A stretch of DNA of 64,000 bases from Geobacter sp. (GTDB lineage Bacteria; Desulfobacterota; Desulfuromonadia; Geobacterales; Geobacteraceae): positions 1 to 64,000 of the forward strand of contig JACOUQ010000034.1 in assembly GCA_016177775.1 (NCBI GenBank). Reading direction: 5' to 3'. The position numbers and the translations under genes were made by a program. Below are positions 10,995 to 20,237 of the stretch, piece after piece; the stretch's first letter is position 1; each line of letters starts with the position of its first letter. Below the pieces are notes generated by a model, which was not told the origin of the DNA, made no database searches, and was given only the letters and a program-made list of their open reading frames with translations.

Positions 10995-13900
10995 ATGGGA
11001 GTGATGCGAGTGAACGAGATCAATCCGAGGAAAAGGAGGACAGGGCTGGGCCTAAGGGCTTCCCTTGTTCTGGCGGTTGCCGCCGGCATTGCGCTTTTTG
11101 CCGGCATGACGTCGCCTGCTCACGCCTTGAACCCGATCATGCACAACAGCTCGACGCTGGGCTCCACCAAATGGCCCGGCGGCTGGGGCAACTCGGTTGG
11201 CAGCAAATACGGGCAGTTTACCTGCAGTACCTGCCATACGGCGGGCACAACCGCGGGGAACGCGAAGCAGATCAAGGGGACGATCTCCATTCCCGGCGGC
11301 CCCAGTCCATCCGGCACGGTGGTCTTTAACTCCTGGTCAGCCTACGGCAGCCCGTCCTCCCACACAGCCTCGACGCGCGTATGCGAGGTCTGCCACAGCG
11401 TGACCAACTATCACAAGTATGGCAGCTCTGCGAGCCATTATGACGATTCCTCCCAGGCGGACAAGGATTGCACCTCATGCCATGCGCACAACACCGGCTT
11501 CAAGGCTTCCGGCTCCTGCAACTCCTGCCACGGCTACCCGCCAGGCAACACGAGCGGACTTGTCAGCAGCCCGCGGGTTACCAATGCCATGGCCTCAGGG
11601 GTCTACGGCGCCCACAGTACGCACTACAAGACCAGGAAATTCGAGTGCAAGGCCTGCCATAACGCCTATACCACCTCGCCCATGGGTAATAACAAGATCG
11701 AGTTGGGTTTCGTCATATTCAAGCGCTATACGGTAAGCGGTGCCTTCACCCCCTATTCCTCCACCAATGGCTACCATTTCGCCGGTACCAATCCATATGT
11801 GACGATCAACACCGTGGTGACCGGCGCATATACTAACGCCAACAAGTGCTCCAACATATACTGCCACGGCGGCGGCAACTCTTCCAAGAGCAAGCCCGCC
11901 CTTGATGGCGGCACCAACAAGCAACCGGACTGGGAGCTCGGTTCCAGCCAGGCGGTTTGCGGTACCTGCCATGGTACCGATGCGAGCACTGCATTCACTC
12001 TTGGTAGCCACGCCAAGCACGCCGGTTCAGCCACCGGCTACTCCATCAGCTGCTCCAAGTGCCATGCCACCGTCACCAACGGCACCCACGTGCGCGGCAA
12101 GGCCTTCATGCGCCTCTCGACTGGCCATGCCATGATCGGCGCTACCGCCACATACAACGGGACTTTTACCAACTATTCCGGCAGCGAGCTGGCGCCGAGC
12201 TCCAGCTACAAGACCTGCGCCAGCGTTATCTGCCACTCCAATGGCCGCACTGGTGTCTACCAGGTTTTCACCAACAGGACCTGGGGCTTGGCGAATCTCC
12301 CGGCGGACTGCACCGGCTGCCACGGCAACGACAAGAACTCGAGTTCTCCCCTGCAGAGCTATGCCCACAAGGCCCACATGAACAACGCTTCCGCAAGGTA
12401 CAACGGCATGGCATTAAAGTGCAACGAGTGCCATAACACCGTGGTTGACGGCACGAACCGCACGATCATTTCCAAGCCGAACCACGTGAACGGCACCGGA
12501 ACGGTAAGCATTGCCCGCGGCGGCAGCTACGGCAGTTATGCCTGCTCCAGCGTTTATTGCCACAGCAGCGGCGAGGCCTCTCCGGCGTATGTGAACCCGG
12601 CCAACTGGAACACTGTAGCCGAGACCGGCGAGGGCAATGCCGGCTGCAACTTCTGCCACGGCGGCCTCAAGGCTGACAACCCGAACCACATCGCCACCAA
12701 GAAGCACGCGCGGCACATCGGGGTAGGGGTCAACATCCCCCATGCCGACCTCCCCTGCTACCAGTGCCACCGCCGCACCGCCAGGGTATCCAATGTCATC
12801 ATGACCAACAGCACCGGCCTGCACCTGAACAGCGCCAGGAACGTCTCCATGAGCAACAACTTCAATGGGATCCTGGCCAACTACACCGGCCTTTACAGTC
12901 CCGGCACGGATGACTGCCTGAACACCTATTGCCACGGCAACCAGCTGACCCCGGCGTGGAGCTCTGTCCAGAGCCGTGCCTGCAGCGACTGTCACGGCAC
13001 GATCGTCAACGCGGGAATGTCGCGGCCGCACCACAAGCATTACAGCTCCACAACCAAGCCGACTTCCGCCACCGGCTGGACAAACAATAATAACTCCACG
13101 ACCTCTGTTCATGTGTTCCTCTGCGGCACCTGCCACAACGTGAACAGCGCGACCCAGCATGTGAACGGCCCCCAGGAGGCCGGGAAAGGTCCGGCGGAAG
13201 TTGCCTTCAACATCCAGGGGCGCGGCGCGAGCGGCTCGAACAACGCCGTCAAGTCGAGCACCGGAGTACAGGCTGACGGCCGGAAATTCGACTACTCCCC
13301 CAACACGACATGCTCGGTCTATTGCCACAGTAACGGCAAGGTGAACTGGAAGCCGCGCACCCAGAGCTGGACATCGGGGACGGTAGTTTGTGGTTCCTGC
13401 CATTCCATCGGGAGTGCGTTCTATGACTGGACATCTTCCCACAACAAGCACGTGAAAGATTACAAGGCTGCCGGGAACCCCTTCATCAAGTGCAACACAT
13501 GTCATGCGACGACCCTGAACATCACAGATCAGATGAACCTCAGGAACCGCCACGTGAATGGGTTCGCCAACGTGACGACCACCACCGCAGGCTTCGTATA
13601 CAACGCTACGACAAAGACTTGCAGCACCAATTACTGCCACAGCACGGGCAGGAACTCTCAGTATAACAATCCGACCTGGCGGTTCGTCTCATACAGCTCT
13701 ATGGCCGGCGGCTGCACTTCCTGTCACGGTGGCAGGAACGCGACTACGGGCGCGCTTGCCAGGAGCATAAAGGGATACACCCTCAGCACCACCCATTACC
13801 AGCATCTTAGGTACCCGGCGGCCAACGTCAACTGCCAGATGTGCCATGGCAGAACAGCCGCCAGCCACACGGCGTTGAAGCAGTACACCGGGGCCATTGC

Positions 13901-15884
13901 CCACGTGAACAACTCGAAGGACGTCACCTTCAGGGACATCACCTACGGCTCGTACACCTCGTTCAAGGCCGACAAGAGCTGCAAGAACGTCTCCTGCCAC
14001 GGCGGCAAGACCCGCGGCACATGGTCGACGAGCTCGATCAACACAAATAACACCTGCGTTCACTGTCACGGCACCAATGGCACCACCACCGCCATTGTCA
14101 ACTCCGGCGACAACCGCAAGTTCTTCGCCCCCGGCTGGCCGAAGAACTCGGCAGGCGCCGCCAACAGAGGTATCGATACGGACGGTGACATCTCTTCCGC
14201 CAACTACCAGGTAGGTGCCCACTTCGTCCACCTCTCCAGCGTCTACATGAAGAAGATCAAGTGCAACGAGTGTCACACCGTGCCGAGCAATCCGTTCGAC
14301 GGCCAGCACATGGCGCAGCCGCGTTTCACGATCTCGCAAACGCTCAACTTCTCGCAGTCTTCCTCCGCCAGGTGGGATGCCGGGAACAACACGACGCTCA
14401 GCGCCTTCTCCGGCTACACATCTGGCACCGCCATCAAGCCGGCCACCTGCTCCAGCGTGTACTGCCACGGCTACCGGTTGAAGTATGGCGATAACGCCGG
14501 TTCATACCGCAAGCCGTACTGGAACTACTCGGCGATGATCAAATACACTGACAAGCCGGCAACCGGCGGTACCGCCTGTGGCACCTGCCACGGCATACCC
14601 CCCAGCTCCCAGTCCGGCAACCATGCCGGCAAGACTATCAGCAATTGCGTTGATTGCCATCCGGCTGTGGTGAACAGTTCGGGAACCATCATCAACAAGG
14701 CGCTCCACATCAACCGCACGGTTCAGTTCGTAGCCGGCGACTGCACTAGCTGCCACAGCGGCGTACCCACCGGCACCGGCACTCAGTACGTGACGCGCAA
14801 TGTCGTGGGGACCGACTTTGCCTACGCATCACGCCACGTTTATGGCGGCACGGTCATCAAGTGGGACTGCATCATCTGCCATCGCGAGGGTGACCAGGCA
14901 ACCGGCGCCACGTCGTCGCTCCACGACACCACCTCGACCGGCAAGACTGTCAAGCTACGGAACGTGGACAACATCACCACCGGCTGGACATGGAACAAGA
15001 CCGCAATAACTCCCGCAATGCAGACCGACCTGGACAACTTCTGCCTGGCCTGCCACGACGCCGACGGGGCGATTGGGATCAACGTCAATGCCAGCAACAC
15101 CGGCCTGAATCTCAACAATACAAGGGCACTGAAGCCATTCAACACATCCGATGGCCTCGGCACAGGCACACAGGCCGGCTCCTTCGAGCAGCCAGGTTAC
15201 TACAAGACCCGCGTACTGGATGTCAGGACCCAGTTCGCCACCACCAATCCGTCGCACCATGCGGTTCTTGGCAAGGCCTATACAGGGACTCCCAGCGCCA
15301 ACTGGCCCTCCACCGCCTGGGTGAGCAGGGTCCTCAAGAACAACAACCAGCTTCAGACGACCCGCGAAACGTCCCAGCTTCACTGCGCGGACTGCCACAC
15401 TGTCGATCAGAACGGCCATGGCGGCGCAAACCAGGGGATGCTGCAGGCCAGCACCGTCGACGGCACCTGCTGGAACTGCCACAGCAATGCCGTTTACAAC
15501 TACCCGGCGGCCAATGAAACCCAGTCCCGTTTCAACCATGCCACCAATGACGGCACGAACACCATCGTTGCCAAGCCGACGACGATCGGGAACAGCGGCT
15601 GCCGCAACTGCCATGGCGGTGACCCGGAGGTTGACGGTTATGGCGGCATCCACGGGATGTCGGGGACGGATGCAAGGAACAGCCAGACCCGCTACCGTTT
15701 TATTGGCGGTGTCTACATGGCCCCGTATGTAGGTTCCTGGACAGGCACGACCGGAACGCCGACCTGCTACTTCCAGACGAACAGCAAGACGCAGCCGTTT
15801 GCAACCTGTACCCAGCACAACAGTAACCAAACCGGCCGCATTACAAATGGTAATTACAACAGGGGGTTACCGGGGACGTACTAA
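10995..15884 (+). CDS. Giant multihaem c-type cytochrome (about 27 CxxCH haems)
   Basis: 1629 residues. ATG 10995 has GAGGG four bases upstream; upstream GTG 10947 and ATG 10956 lack this. The signal peptide has a twin-basic start (NPRKRRTGLG), a hydrophobic core and cleavage near AHA/LNP. I count 27 CxxCH, seven CxxxxCH and one CxxxCH. The mature N-terminus (HNSS...WPGGWG...KYGQFTCSTCH) parallels that of the preceding 2283-residue protein, so they are paralogues. The C-terminal third, from about base 14800, has only CxxCH sites and no CxxxxCH, so it is a different module. It is the last gene of the cytochrome run; a strong terminator follows 25 bases after the stop. Confidence 0.9.
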   Translation: MGVMRVNEINPRKRRTGLGLRASLVLAVAAGIALFAGMTSPAHALNPIMHNSSTLGSTKWPGGWGNSVGSKYGQFTCSTCHTAGTTAGNAKQIKGTISIPGGPSPSGTVVFNSWSAYGSPSSHTASTRVCEVCHSVTNYHKYGSSASHYDDSSQADKDCTSCHAHNTGFKASGSCNSCHGYPPGNTSGLVSSPRVTNAMASGVYGAHSTHYKTRKFECKACHNAYTTSPMGNNKIELGFVIFKRYTVSGAFTPYSSTNGYHFAGTNPYVTINTVVTGAYTNANKCSNIYCHGGGNSSKSKPALDGGTNKQPDWELGSSQAVCGTCHGTDASTAFTLGSHAKHAGSATGYSISCSKCHATVTNGTHVRGKAFMRLSTGHAMIGATATYNGTFTNYSGSELAPSSSYKTCASVICHSNGRTGVYQVFTNRTWGLANLPADCTGCHGNDKNSSSPLQSYAHKAHMNNASARYNGMALKCNECHNTVVDGTNRTIISKPNHVNGTGTVSIARGGSYGSYACSSVYCHSSGEASPAYVNPANWNTVAETGEGNAGCNFCHGGLKADNPNHIATKKHARHIGVGVNIPHADLPCYQCHRRTARVSNVIMTNSTGLHLNSARNVSMSNNFNGILANYTGLYSPGTDDCLNTYCHGNQLTPAWSSVQSRACSDCHGTIVNAGMSRPHHKHYSSTTKPTSATGWTNNNNSTTSVHVFLCGTCHNVNSATQHVNGPQEAGKGPAEVAFNIQGRGASGSNNAVKSSTGVQADGRKFDYSPNTTCSVYCHSNGKVNWKPRTQSWTSGTVVCGSCHSIGSAFYDWTSSHNKHVKDYKAAGNPFIKCNTCHATTLNITDQMNLRNRHVNGFANVTTTTAGFVYNATTKTCSTNYCHSTGRNSQYNNPTWRFVSYSSMAGGCTSCHGGRNATTGALARSIKGYTLSTTHYQHLRYPAANVNCQMCHGRTAASHTALKQYTGAIAHVNNSKDVTFRDITYGSYTSFKADKSCKNVSCHGGKTRGTWSTSSINTNNTCVHCHGTNGTTTAIVNSGDNRKFFAPGWPKNSAGAANRGIDTDGDISSANYQVGAHFVHLSSVYMKKIKCNECHTVPSNPFDGQHMAQPRFTISQTLNFSQSSSARWDAGNNTTLSAFSGYTSGTAIKPATCSSVYCHGYRLKYGDNAGSYRKPYWNYSAMIKYTDKPATGGTACGTCHGIPPSSQSGNHAGKTISNCVDCHPAVVNSSGTIINKALHINRTVQFVAGDCTSCHSGVPTGTGTQYVTRNVVGTDFAYASRHVYGGTVIKWDCIICHREGDQATGATSSLHDTTSTGKTVKLRNVDNITTGWTWNKTAITPAMQTDLDNFCLACHDADGAIGINVNASNTGLNLNNTRALKPFNTSDGLGTGTQAGSFEQPGYYKTRVLDVRTQFATTNPSHHAVLGKAYTGTPSANWPSTAWVSRVLKNNNQLQTTRETSQLHCADCHTVDQNGHGGANQGMLQASTVDGTCWNCHSNAVYNYPAANETQSRFNHATNDGTNTIVAKPTTIGNSGCRNCHGGDPEVDGYGGIHGMSGTDARNSQTRYRFIGGVYMAPYVGSWTGTTGTPTCYFQTNSKTQPFATCTQHNSNQTGRITNGNYNRGLPGTY

Positions 15885-15909
15885 AAAGCGAACCGCTGGC
15901 GGTAAATCC

Positions 15910-15941
15910 GGGGGGGGGGGCATTGCCCCCCCTTTCTTTTT
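15910..15941 (+). terminator. Rho-independent terminator after cytochrome genes
   Basis: A run of 11 G, the loop CATTG, a run of 7 C and then TTTCTTTTT. The homopolymer stem followed by a U-rich tail fits an intrinsic terminator, and it separates the cytochromes from the haem-ligation operon. Confidence 0.75.
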
Positions 15942-15989
15942 GGAGGCAGCAGCTTTGGACCTTTTCTTCAAGAGCTGTTTTCTGGTAAG

Positions 15990-17432
15990 ATGAGAACCAT
16001 GGGAGTGATCAGAACGGCAGCGTATTTGTTGTGTTTTTGTCTTGTCGCATGCACATGGCGCGGCACCGAACCTGTTGCGCCGGTTCTGGGGAGGGAGCCG
16101 GTGGATCGTGCCCTTGTCCTGGAGCAGAGAGCTGCCGCTATAGCACACTGGGCAGAGCAGGGGGTCAAGGGCGCAGTCCTGATCAATGCCTCTCCCATCG
16201 ACTCTCTGGGGTATGTCTCACCTGATGTCATAGATCATCTTCGCAGGTTGATAAAGGCCAGGGAATGGGCGCGAGCCGAGGAGTTTTGCCGGATGAATCT
16301 GGGGCCGGCAAACTACTTGACAGCCGCCGTCAAGTTGGGGATTGTCAGCGAAATTCACTGGGTGCTCCCGTTCAGGCTGTTCGACGACATTGTCATGGCG
16401 GAGGGAAGAATCAAGGCGTTCCTGAACGAGGCGTCCACTCTGCCTTCAGAGGTGATCTCCGGAATGAGCATGCAGGACGGGAGTTTGACCGGGCCTGTTG
16501 TCGGGGGAACGCTTTTTGTGAGCAGCCCACGCACTCTCAGGAAACCGGCCACCCCTGTCCTGCTCAATGTCGACGCCGGATTTTTCCCGGTCAGTTACCA
16601 TGAGTATGGGATTACCAAACTCGCTTCACTCAGGAACCTCTTCGAAGAACTTGCTTTCCGGGAACTCAAGGTCCGCGCTGTTACGGTCGCTAGTAGCGTG
16701 CCTGAGGGGGTAGTGAGCCCTGAATACGGATACCTTACCGCCGAAATCGTTGAAGGGCTCAAGACTCCGCAATGGTTCAGGGCTGAAGCGCCCCCCGATC
16801 TGTGGAAGGCGCGGGATGCCGTTGATGATGCCCTTTCGGGCGGGGAGGCCGGGCTGGCGGCAGCATCCGCCGAGGCAGCGCTGAAGAAGCACCAAGGCGA
16901 TCAGCCGCTCAGAATGCTTCGTGCCGCTGCGCTCGCCGGTGCAGGTGAAACCGCAAGAGCTCGTGGTGAAATCGAGGCACTGTGCGGGGAAGATCGTAGC
17001 AACTGTTATGGATTCGTATCCATGGGGGATCGTCTCTTTGGAGAGCTGAAGATCGCCGGGGAGTTTTTCCGGCTGGGGGTCGACCAGCTTCCGAACAGCC
17101 CTCTGGCCGTGGAGAAATATGCCCGTTTCCAGCTTGCAGCCGGCAACTACCAGGCTGCCGCTGAACTGGCGGATCGACTGGTCAGGCTGCGAAGGGGCGC
17201 GGATGATCTCCTCCTCCAGGGTGACTGCTATAGGGCTGCTGGTAAAAAAGTTGATGCAGTGAAGGCATACGAGAAGGGTATTGCACTGCTGGGGGATGGG
17301 AGCCGTATCAAGGTGACGCAGAGGCAGATGCGGTCGCTCGGGAATCTTTCAAAGAGTTATGCCGAATCGGGTGAGCTGGCCAAGAGTGAGTCTATTTCGT
17401 CCCGTTATTATGTAAACGGGGATGAGAGATGA
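15990..17432 (+). CDS. TPR-containing lipoprotein of the cytochrome maturation operon
   Basis: 480 residues. The N-terminus (YLLCFCLVACTW) ends in a lipobox LVAC, so this is a predicted lipoprotein. Residues 40-280 have no family I recognise. From about 285 to 470 there are tetratricopeptide-like helices (AAASAEAALKKH, YARFQLAAGNYQAAAELAD, GDCYRAAGKKVDAVKAYEKG). It overlaps the ResB gene by four bases (ATGA), so the two are translationally coupled. TPR proteins can chaperone apocytochromes (CcmH/NrfG-type in System I); a similar scaffold role for the giant cytochromes next door is inference. GGTAAG just upstream of ATG 15990 is a weak ribosome site; ATG 15999 is an alternative. Confidence 0.8.
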   Translation: MRTMGVIRTAAYLLCFCLVACTWRGTEPVAPVLGREPVDRALVLEQRAAAIAHWAEQGVKGAVLINASPIDSLGYVSPDVIDHLRRLIKAREWARAEEFCRMNLGPANYLTAAVKLGIVSEIHWVLPFRLFDDIVMAEGRIKAFLNEASTLPSEVISGMSMQDGSLTGPVVGGTLFVSSPRTLRKPATPVLLNVDAGFFPVSYHEYGITKLASLRNLFEELAFRELKVRAVTVASSVPEGVVSPEYGYLTAEIVEGLKTPQWFRAEAPPDLWKARDAVDDALSGGEAGLAAASAEAALKKHQGDQPLRMLRAAALAGAGETARARGEIEALCGEDRSNCYGFVSMGDRLFGELKIAGEFFRLGVDQLPNSPLAVEKYARFQLAAGNYQAAAELADRLVRLRRGADDLLLQGDCYRAAGKKVDAVKAYEKGIALLGDGSRIKVTQRQMRSLGNLSKSYAESGELAKSESISSRYYVNGDER

Positions 17433-18832
17433 CCGGATATGTGCTTTACCGGAAAGTAATCAGGCTGTTCAACAATGTCAAATTTTCCGCCTGCCTCATT
17501 GCTCTTCTTACGCTGGTCTACTTTCTCGGACTCGTTCTGCCGCAGAAGCGGATGTTCCCTGCAAGGGAGGCATACGAGAAATGGGTCGATGCAAGCTTGC
17601 TGAACAAGTGTCTTGACTGGGCCGGATTTACCGATATTTATCTCTCTCCGCTGACTGTTCTTCTCCTTGGGCTCTTTTTCATCAATCTCCTCGTGGTGAC
17701 CCTGAAACGATTCCCGCTAATACTGGGTAGAATGTACTTTAGCGGTGAAAAGCCTTCTTTCAGGGTTGCCGAACTGAAAGCAAGCAAGAGCGCGACGTTC
17801 ATCACGACAACAAAGGAGGCAGGGGAGCTCTCGCAGCAGCTAGGCAGGTTCTTTTCCAGGCAGAGGTGGTCTCTGTTGGAAGGGAAGGATGCCAATACCT
17901 TTTTGGCGGTCAAGAATCGACTCTCTCCCGCCGGTTTTCTGCTCTTTCATCTCAGTTTCCTGCTCTGTCTCGCTGGCGGCCTTTCCATTGCCTACACCCG
18001 CTTTTCCGCAAAGCTCGCCCTGACCGAGGGGCAAACCTTCGAAGGGGACATACGACAGTTCCACCGGATAGATCGGGAACCAAAGATGTTTAAGTCCCTT
18101 CCTTCCTTGGCCCTTCTTCTGGATAAAGTCGATTACTCTTTCGAGAAGGGGACGCCGACAGAACTTGTGGCGGATTTGCAGGTTGCCTACAGAAGCGATA
18201 AAAGACGAGAGATCCTGAGAATTAACGAACCGATCAACAGGGGGCCTTTCACACTGCTGGCTCAAACCATCGGAGTCTCTCCCCTGTTCATTGTTCGCGA
18301 CCGCGGCGGACGGGAACTCGATGGCGCCTACGTGAGCCTCAATGTGTTAAATGAGCGCGAGGACGCGTTCCGCCTCGCCTTTGACCGCCGCTATCTGTTT
18401 ACCGTAACTTTCTTCCCGGATTACCTTCTCCGGGACGGCAAGGAGACGACGAGATCGATACAGGTCAAAAACCCTGCATTTCATCTCAGAATCGAGCGAG
18501 AAGGGGATAAAATTTACGAAGGCACCATACGTCGGGGTGCGCGTGCGGATGCCGGTCCTTTCACCATAGGCTTTAACGATCTCAGGTTCTGGGTCGAGTT
18601 CCAACTGGTGAGAGAGTACGGAAAGAGCCCCTTGATACTCGGCTTTGTTCTTGCCGCCATAGGGCTGATCATGCGGCTGGTTTTTTATCAGAAACGGGTC
18701 AAGCTTGCCATTGATGGTGCGAATGGTCACTCCCGCATATATCTTGAAGGGACAAGCGAATATTTCCCGCATTCATTTGAAGACGAATTTCGTACCCTGG
18801 CAGACAAACTGAAGCAATACCTGGAAGGTTAA
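17429..18832 (+). CDS. resB: Cytochrome c biogenesis protein ResB/Ccs1 (System II)
   Basis: 467 residues with the ResB layout: a first membrane helix (FSACLIALLTLVYFLGLVLP), a second near residues 75-95, a third near 165-190 (FLLFHLSFLLCLAGGLSIAY), a long periplasmic domain, and a last helix near 395-415. In System II, ResB and CcsA form the haem exporter and synthetase that attaches haem to CxxCH cysteines outside the membrane. It starts inside the stop of the lipoprotein gene and lies three bases before ccsA. The position directly behind three giant cytochromes suggests a dedicated ligase. Family assignment is firm; client specificity is inferred. Confidence 0.9.
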   Translation: MTGYVLYRKVIRLFNNVKFSACLIALLTLVYFLGLVLPQKRMFPAREAYEKWVDASLLNKCLDWAGFTDIYLSPLTVLLLGLFFINLLVVTLKRFPLILGRMYFSGEKPSFRVAELKASKSATFITTTKEAGELSQQLGRFFSRQRWSLLEGKDANTFLAVKNRLSPAGFLLFHLSFLLCLAGGLSIAYTRFSAKLALTEGQTFEGDIRQFHRIDREPKMFKSLPSLALLLDKVDYSFEKGTPTELVADLQVAYRSDKRREILRINEPINRGPFTLLAQTIGVSPLFIVRDRGGRELDGAYVSLNVLNEREDAFRLAFDRRYLFTVTFFPDYLLRDGKETTRSIQVKNPAFHLRIEREGDKIYEGTIRRGARADAGPFTIGFNDLRFWVEFQLVREYGKSPLILGFVLAAIGLIMRLVFYQKRVKLAIDGANGHSRIYLEGTSEYFPHSFEDEFRTLADKLKQYLEG

Positions 18833-18835
18833 AAA

Positions 18836-19687
18836 ATGACGGAACTGATCGAAAACATCCTTGCCTGGCTCTGTATATACATTTACGCTGGCGCCGCACT
18901 GCTGCTTCTAACCGGGTTTATCTTCAACAAAGAGAGGCTCCTAAGAATTTCGAATTATCTCATTATGCCGGCCTTCGTGGCCCATACCGTGATTTTCGCC
19001 CTGAGATGGGTGCGCACCGGCTACTTCCCTGCCAATGGCGAACTGGAAAATGCCATAACCGGCGGCTGGTTCGCGGTGGGATTCACTGTCTACCTGTTTC
19101 TGAGAAACCGGACTTTTTCAGGCCTCGCTCTGTTCACGGTCCCCGCCACACTTCTGCTGCTGGGGTACGGCATGATGAAGGCACCCGCGCCATTGCCGTT
19201 GGCGGCCTCCCTGAAAAGCAGCTGGCTCCTGGTGCACGTCATGTTTGCCCAGGTGGCTTTTGGCGCCTATGCGATCGCATCGGGCTTCGGCCTGGTCTAT
19301 ATCCTGAAAGACAACAACCGGCGTAAAGGGGCTTCCGGTAGCTTTTACGAGAAGTTCCCGCGGCTGGAAGTCATCGATGAAAGCATGTTCAAGTTCGTGG
19401 TGTACGGTTTTATTACGGAACTTATCATGATCGTGGCAGGGGCCATCTGGGCCAAAGATCTATGGGGGAGTTACTGGGGGTGGGACCCGGTCGAGGTCTG
19501 GTCTCTGGTCTCGTGGCTTCTGTACGGGCTTGCCATCCATCTCAGAGTGACCCTGGGCTGGCGGGGAAGAAGGCTGGCCTGGTTGATGATCATTCTTCTC
19601 AGCACCGTAATTATCACGTATTGGGGGATTGATACCGTGGTTGAAAACAGCAGGCATATTTTCGGCGTGAAATCGGTGACGCAATGA
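18836..19687 (+). CDS. ccsA: Cytochrome c assembly protein CcsA/ResC (haem handling)
   Basis: 283 residues, about eight membrane helices. It carries the tryptophan-rich WWD haem-handling motif WGSYWGWDPVEVW near residues 207-219, with histidines on either side (VAHTVIF near 50, LLVHVMF near 133, AIHLRV near 236, NSRHIFG near 274). This is the CcsA/CcmC/CcmF superfamily signature, and together with ResB it makes the System II cytochrome c synthetase. Size fits stand-alone CcsA. It overlaps the next gene by four bases. Confidence is high because the motif is intact. Confidence 0.93.
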   Translation: MTELIENILAWLCIYIYAGAALLLLTGFIFNKERLLRISNYLIMPAFVAHTVIFALRWVRTGYFPANGELENAITGGWFAVGFTVYLFLRNRTFSGLALFTVPATLLLLGYGMMKAPAPLPLAASLKSSWLLVHVMFAQVAFGAYAIASGFGLVYILKDNNRRKGASGSFYEKFPRLEVIDESMFKFVVYGFITELIMIVAGAIWAKDLWGSYWGWDPVEVWSLVSWLLYGLAIHLRVTLGWRGRRLAWLMIILLSTVIITYWGIDTVVENSRHIFGVKSVTQ

Positions 19688-20235
19688 TACGAAAAGAGAC
19701 GATCCGGCCGGTGATTGCCGGCGCCTTGTGCGCCCTTGTTGCCTCATTTGCACTCAACAATCAAAGCTTGGCCAATCTTCGCCATCATCTGGGCATCTAT
19801 GACCGCCAAGCCGAAGAAAAGCGGGTTGAAGAGACGCTGAAGAAATTCAACATACATTTCGCCTCGTTCTTCAATACGGCCGGCTTGCTTGTGGGGCTGA
19901 ACGAGTTCCCGGCGGATAACCTGGTCAAGCGAAGGATTTTCCAGGATATCAATACGTTGAAGGCCTTCAATAACGTCATGGTGTACGACAGGGACGTCTT
20001 CAAGCTGAAGAAGGTTGACTTTCCAGACCCGATAAGGGCGGTTGCGCTTGCCGATGAGGTATGGTTTATCTCGCTGCAGGATGCGGTAACCCGGGCAAAT
20101 GTTTCTGGAGTGAAGGCGAATCAGATTCAGGTCAAGTATATGCTCAGAAAAGAGAACGGCGCATGGCGAGTTATCGATTATCAGGTGTTTGCAAAGGATG
20201 ATGCAATTTCCGAACTCGTTCACAAGGAGTTTTGA
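19684..20235 (+). CDS. Unknown anchored protein between ccsA and second resB-like gene
   Basis: 183 residues, not recognised. An N-terminal hydrophobic stretch (VIAGALCALVASFALNNQ) suggests a signal anchor. The rest is soluble with mixed helices and strands, has no cysteine outside the anchor and no haem motif. The central part (DINTLKAFNNVMVYDRDVFKLKKVDFPDP) and the C-terminal half (QIQVKYMLRKENGAWRVIDYQVF) resemble small NTF2-like or accessory periplasmic folds, but that is only an impression. Four-base overlap with ccsA and contact with the next gene place it firmly in the cytochrome maturation operon, so an assembly-accessory role is likely. Confidence 0.75.
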   Translation: MIRKETIRPVIAGALCALVASFALNNQSLANLRHHLGIYDRQAEEKRVEETLKKFNIHFASFFNTAGLLVGLNEFPADNLVKRRIFQDINTLKAFNNVMVYDRDVFKLKKVDFPDPIRAVALADEVWFISLQDAVTRANVSGVKANQIQVKYMLRKENGAWRVIDYQVFAKDDAISELVHKEF

Positions 20236-20237
20236 TC

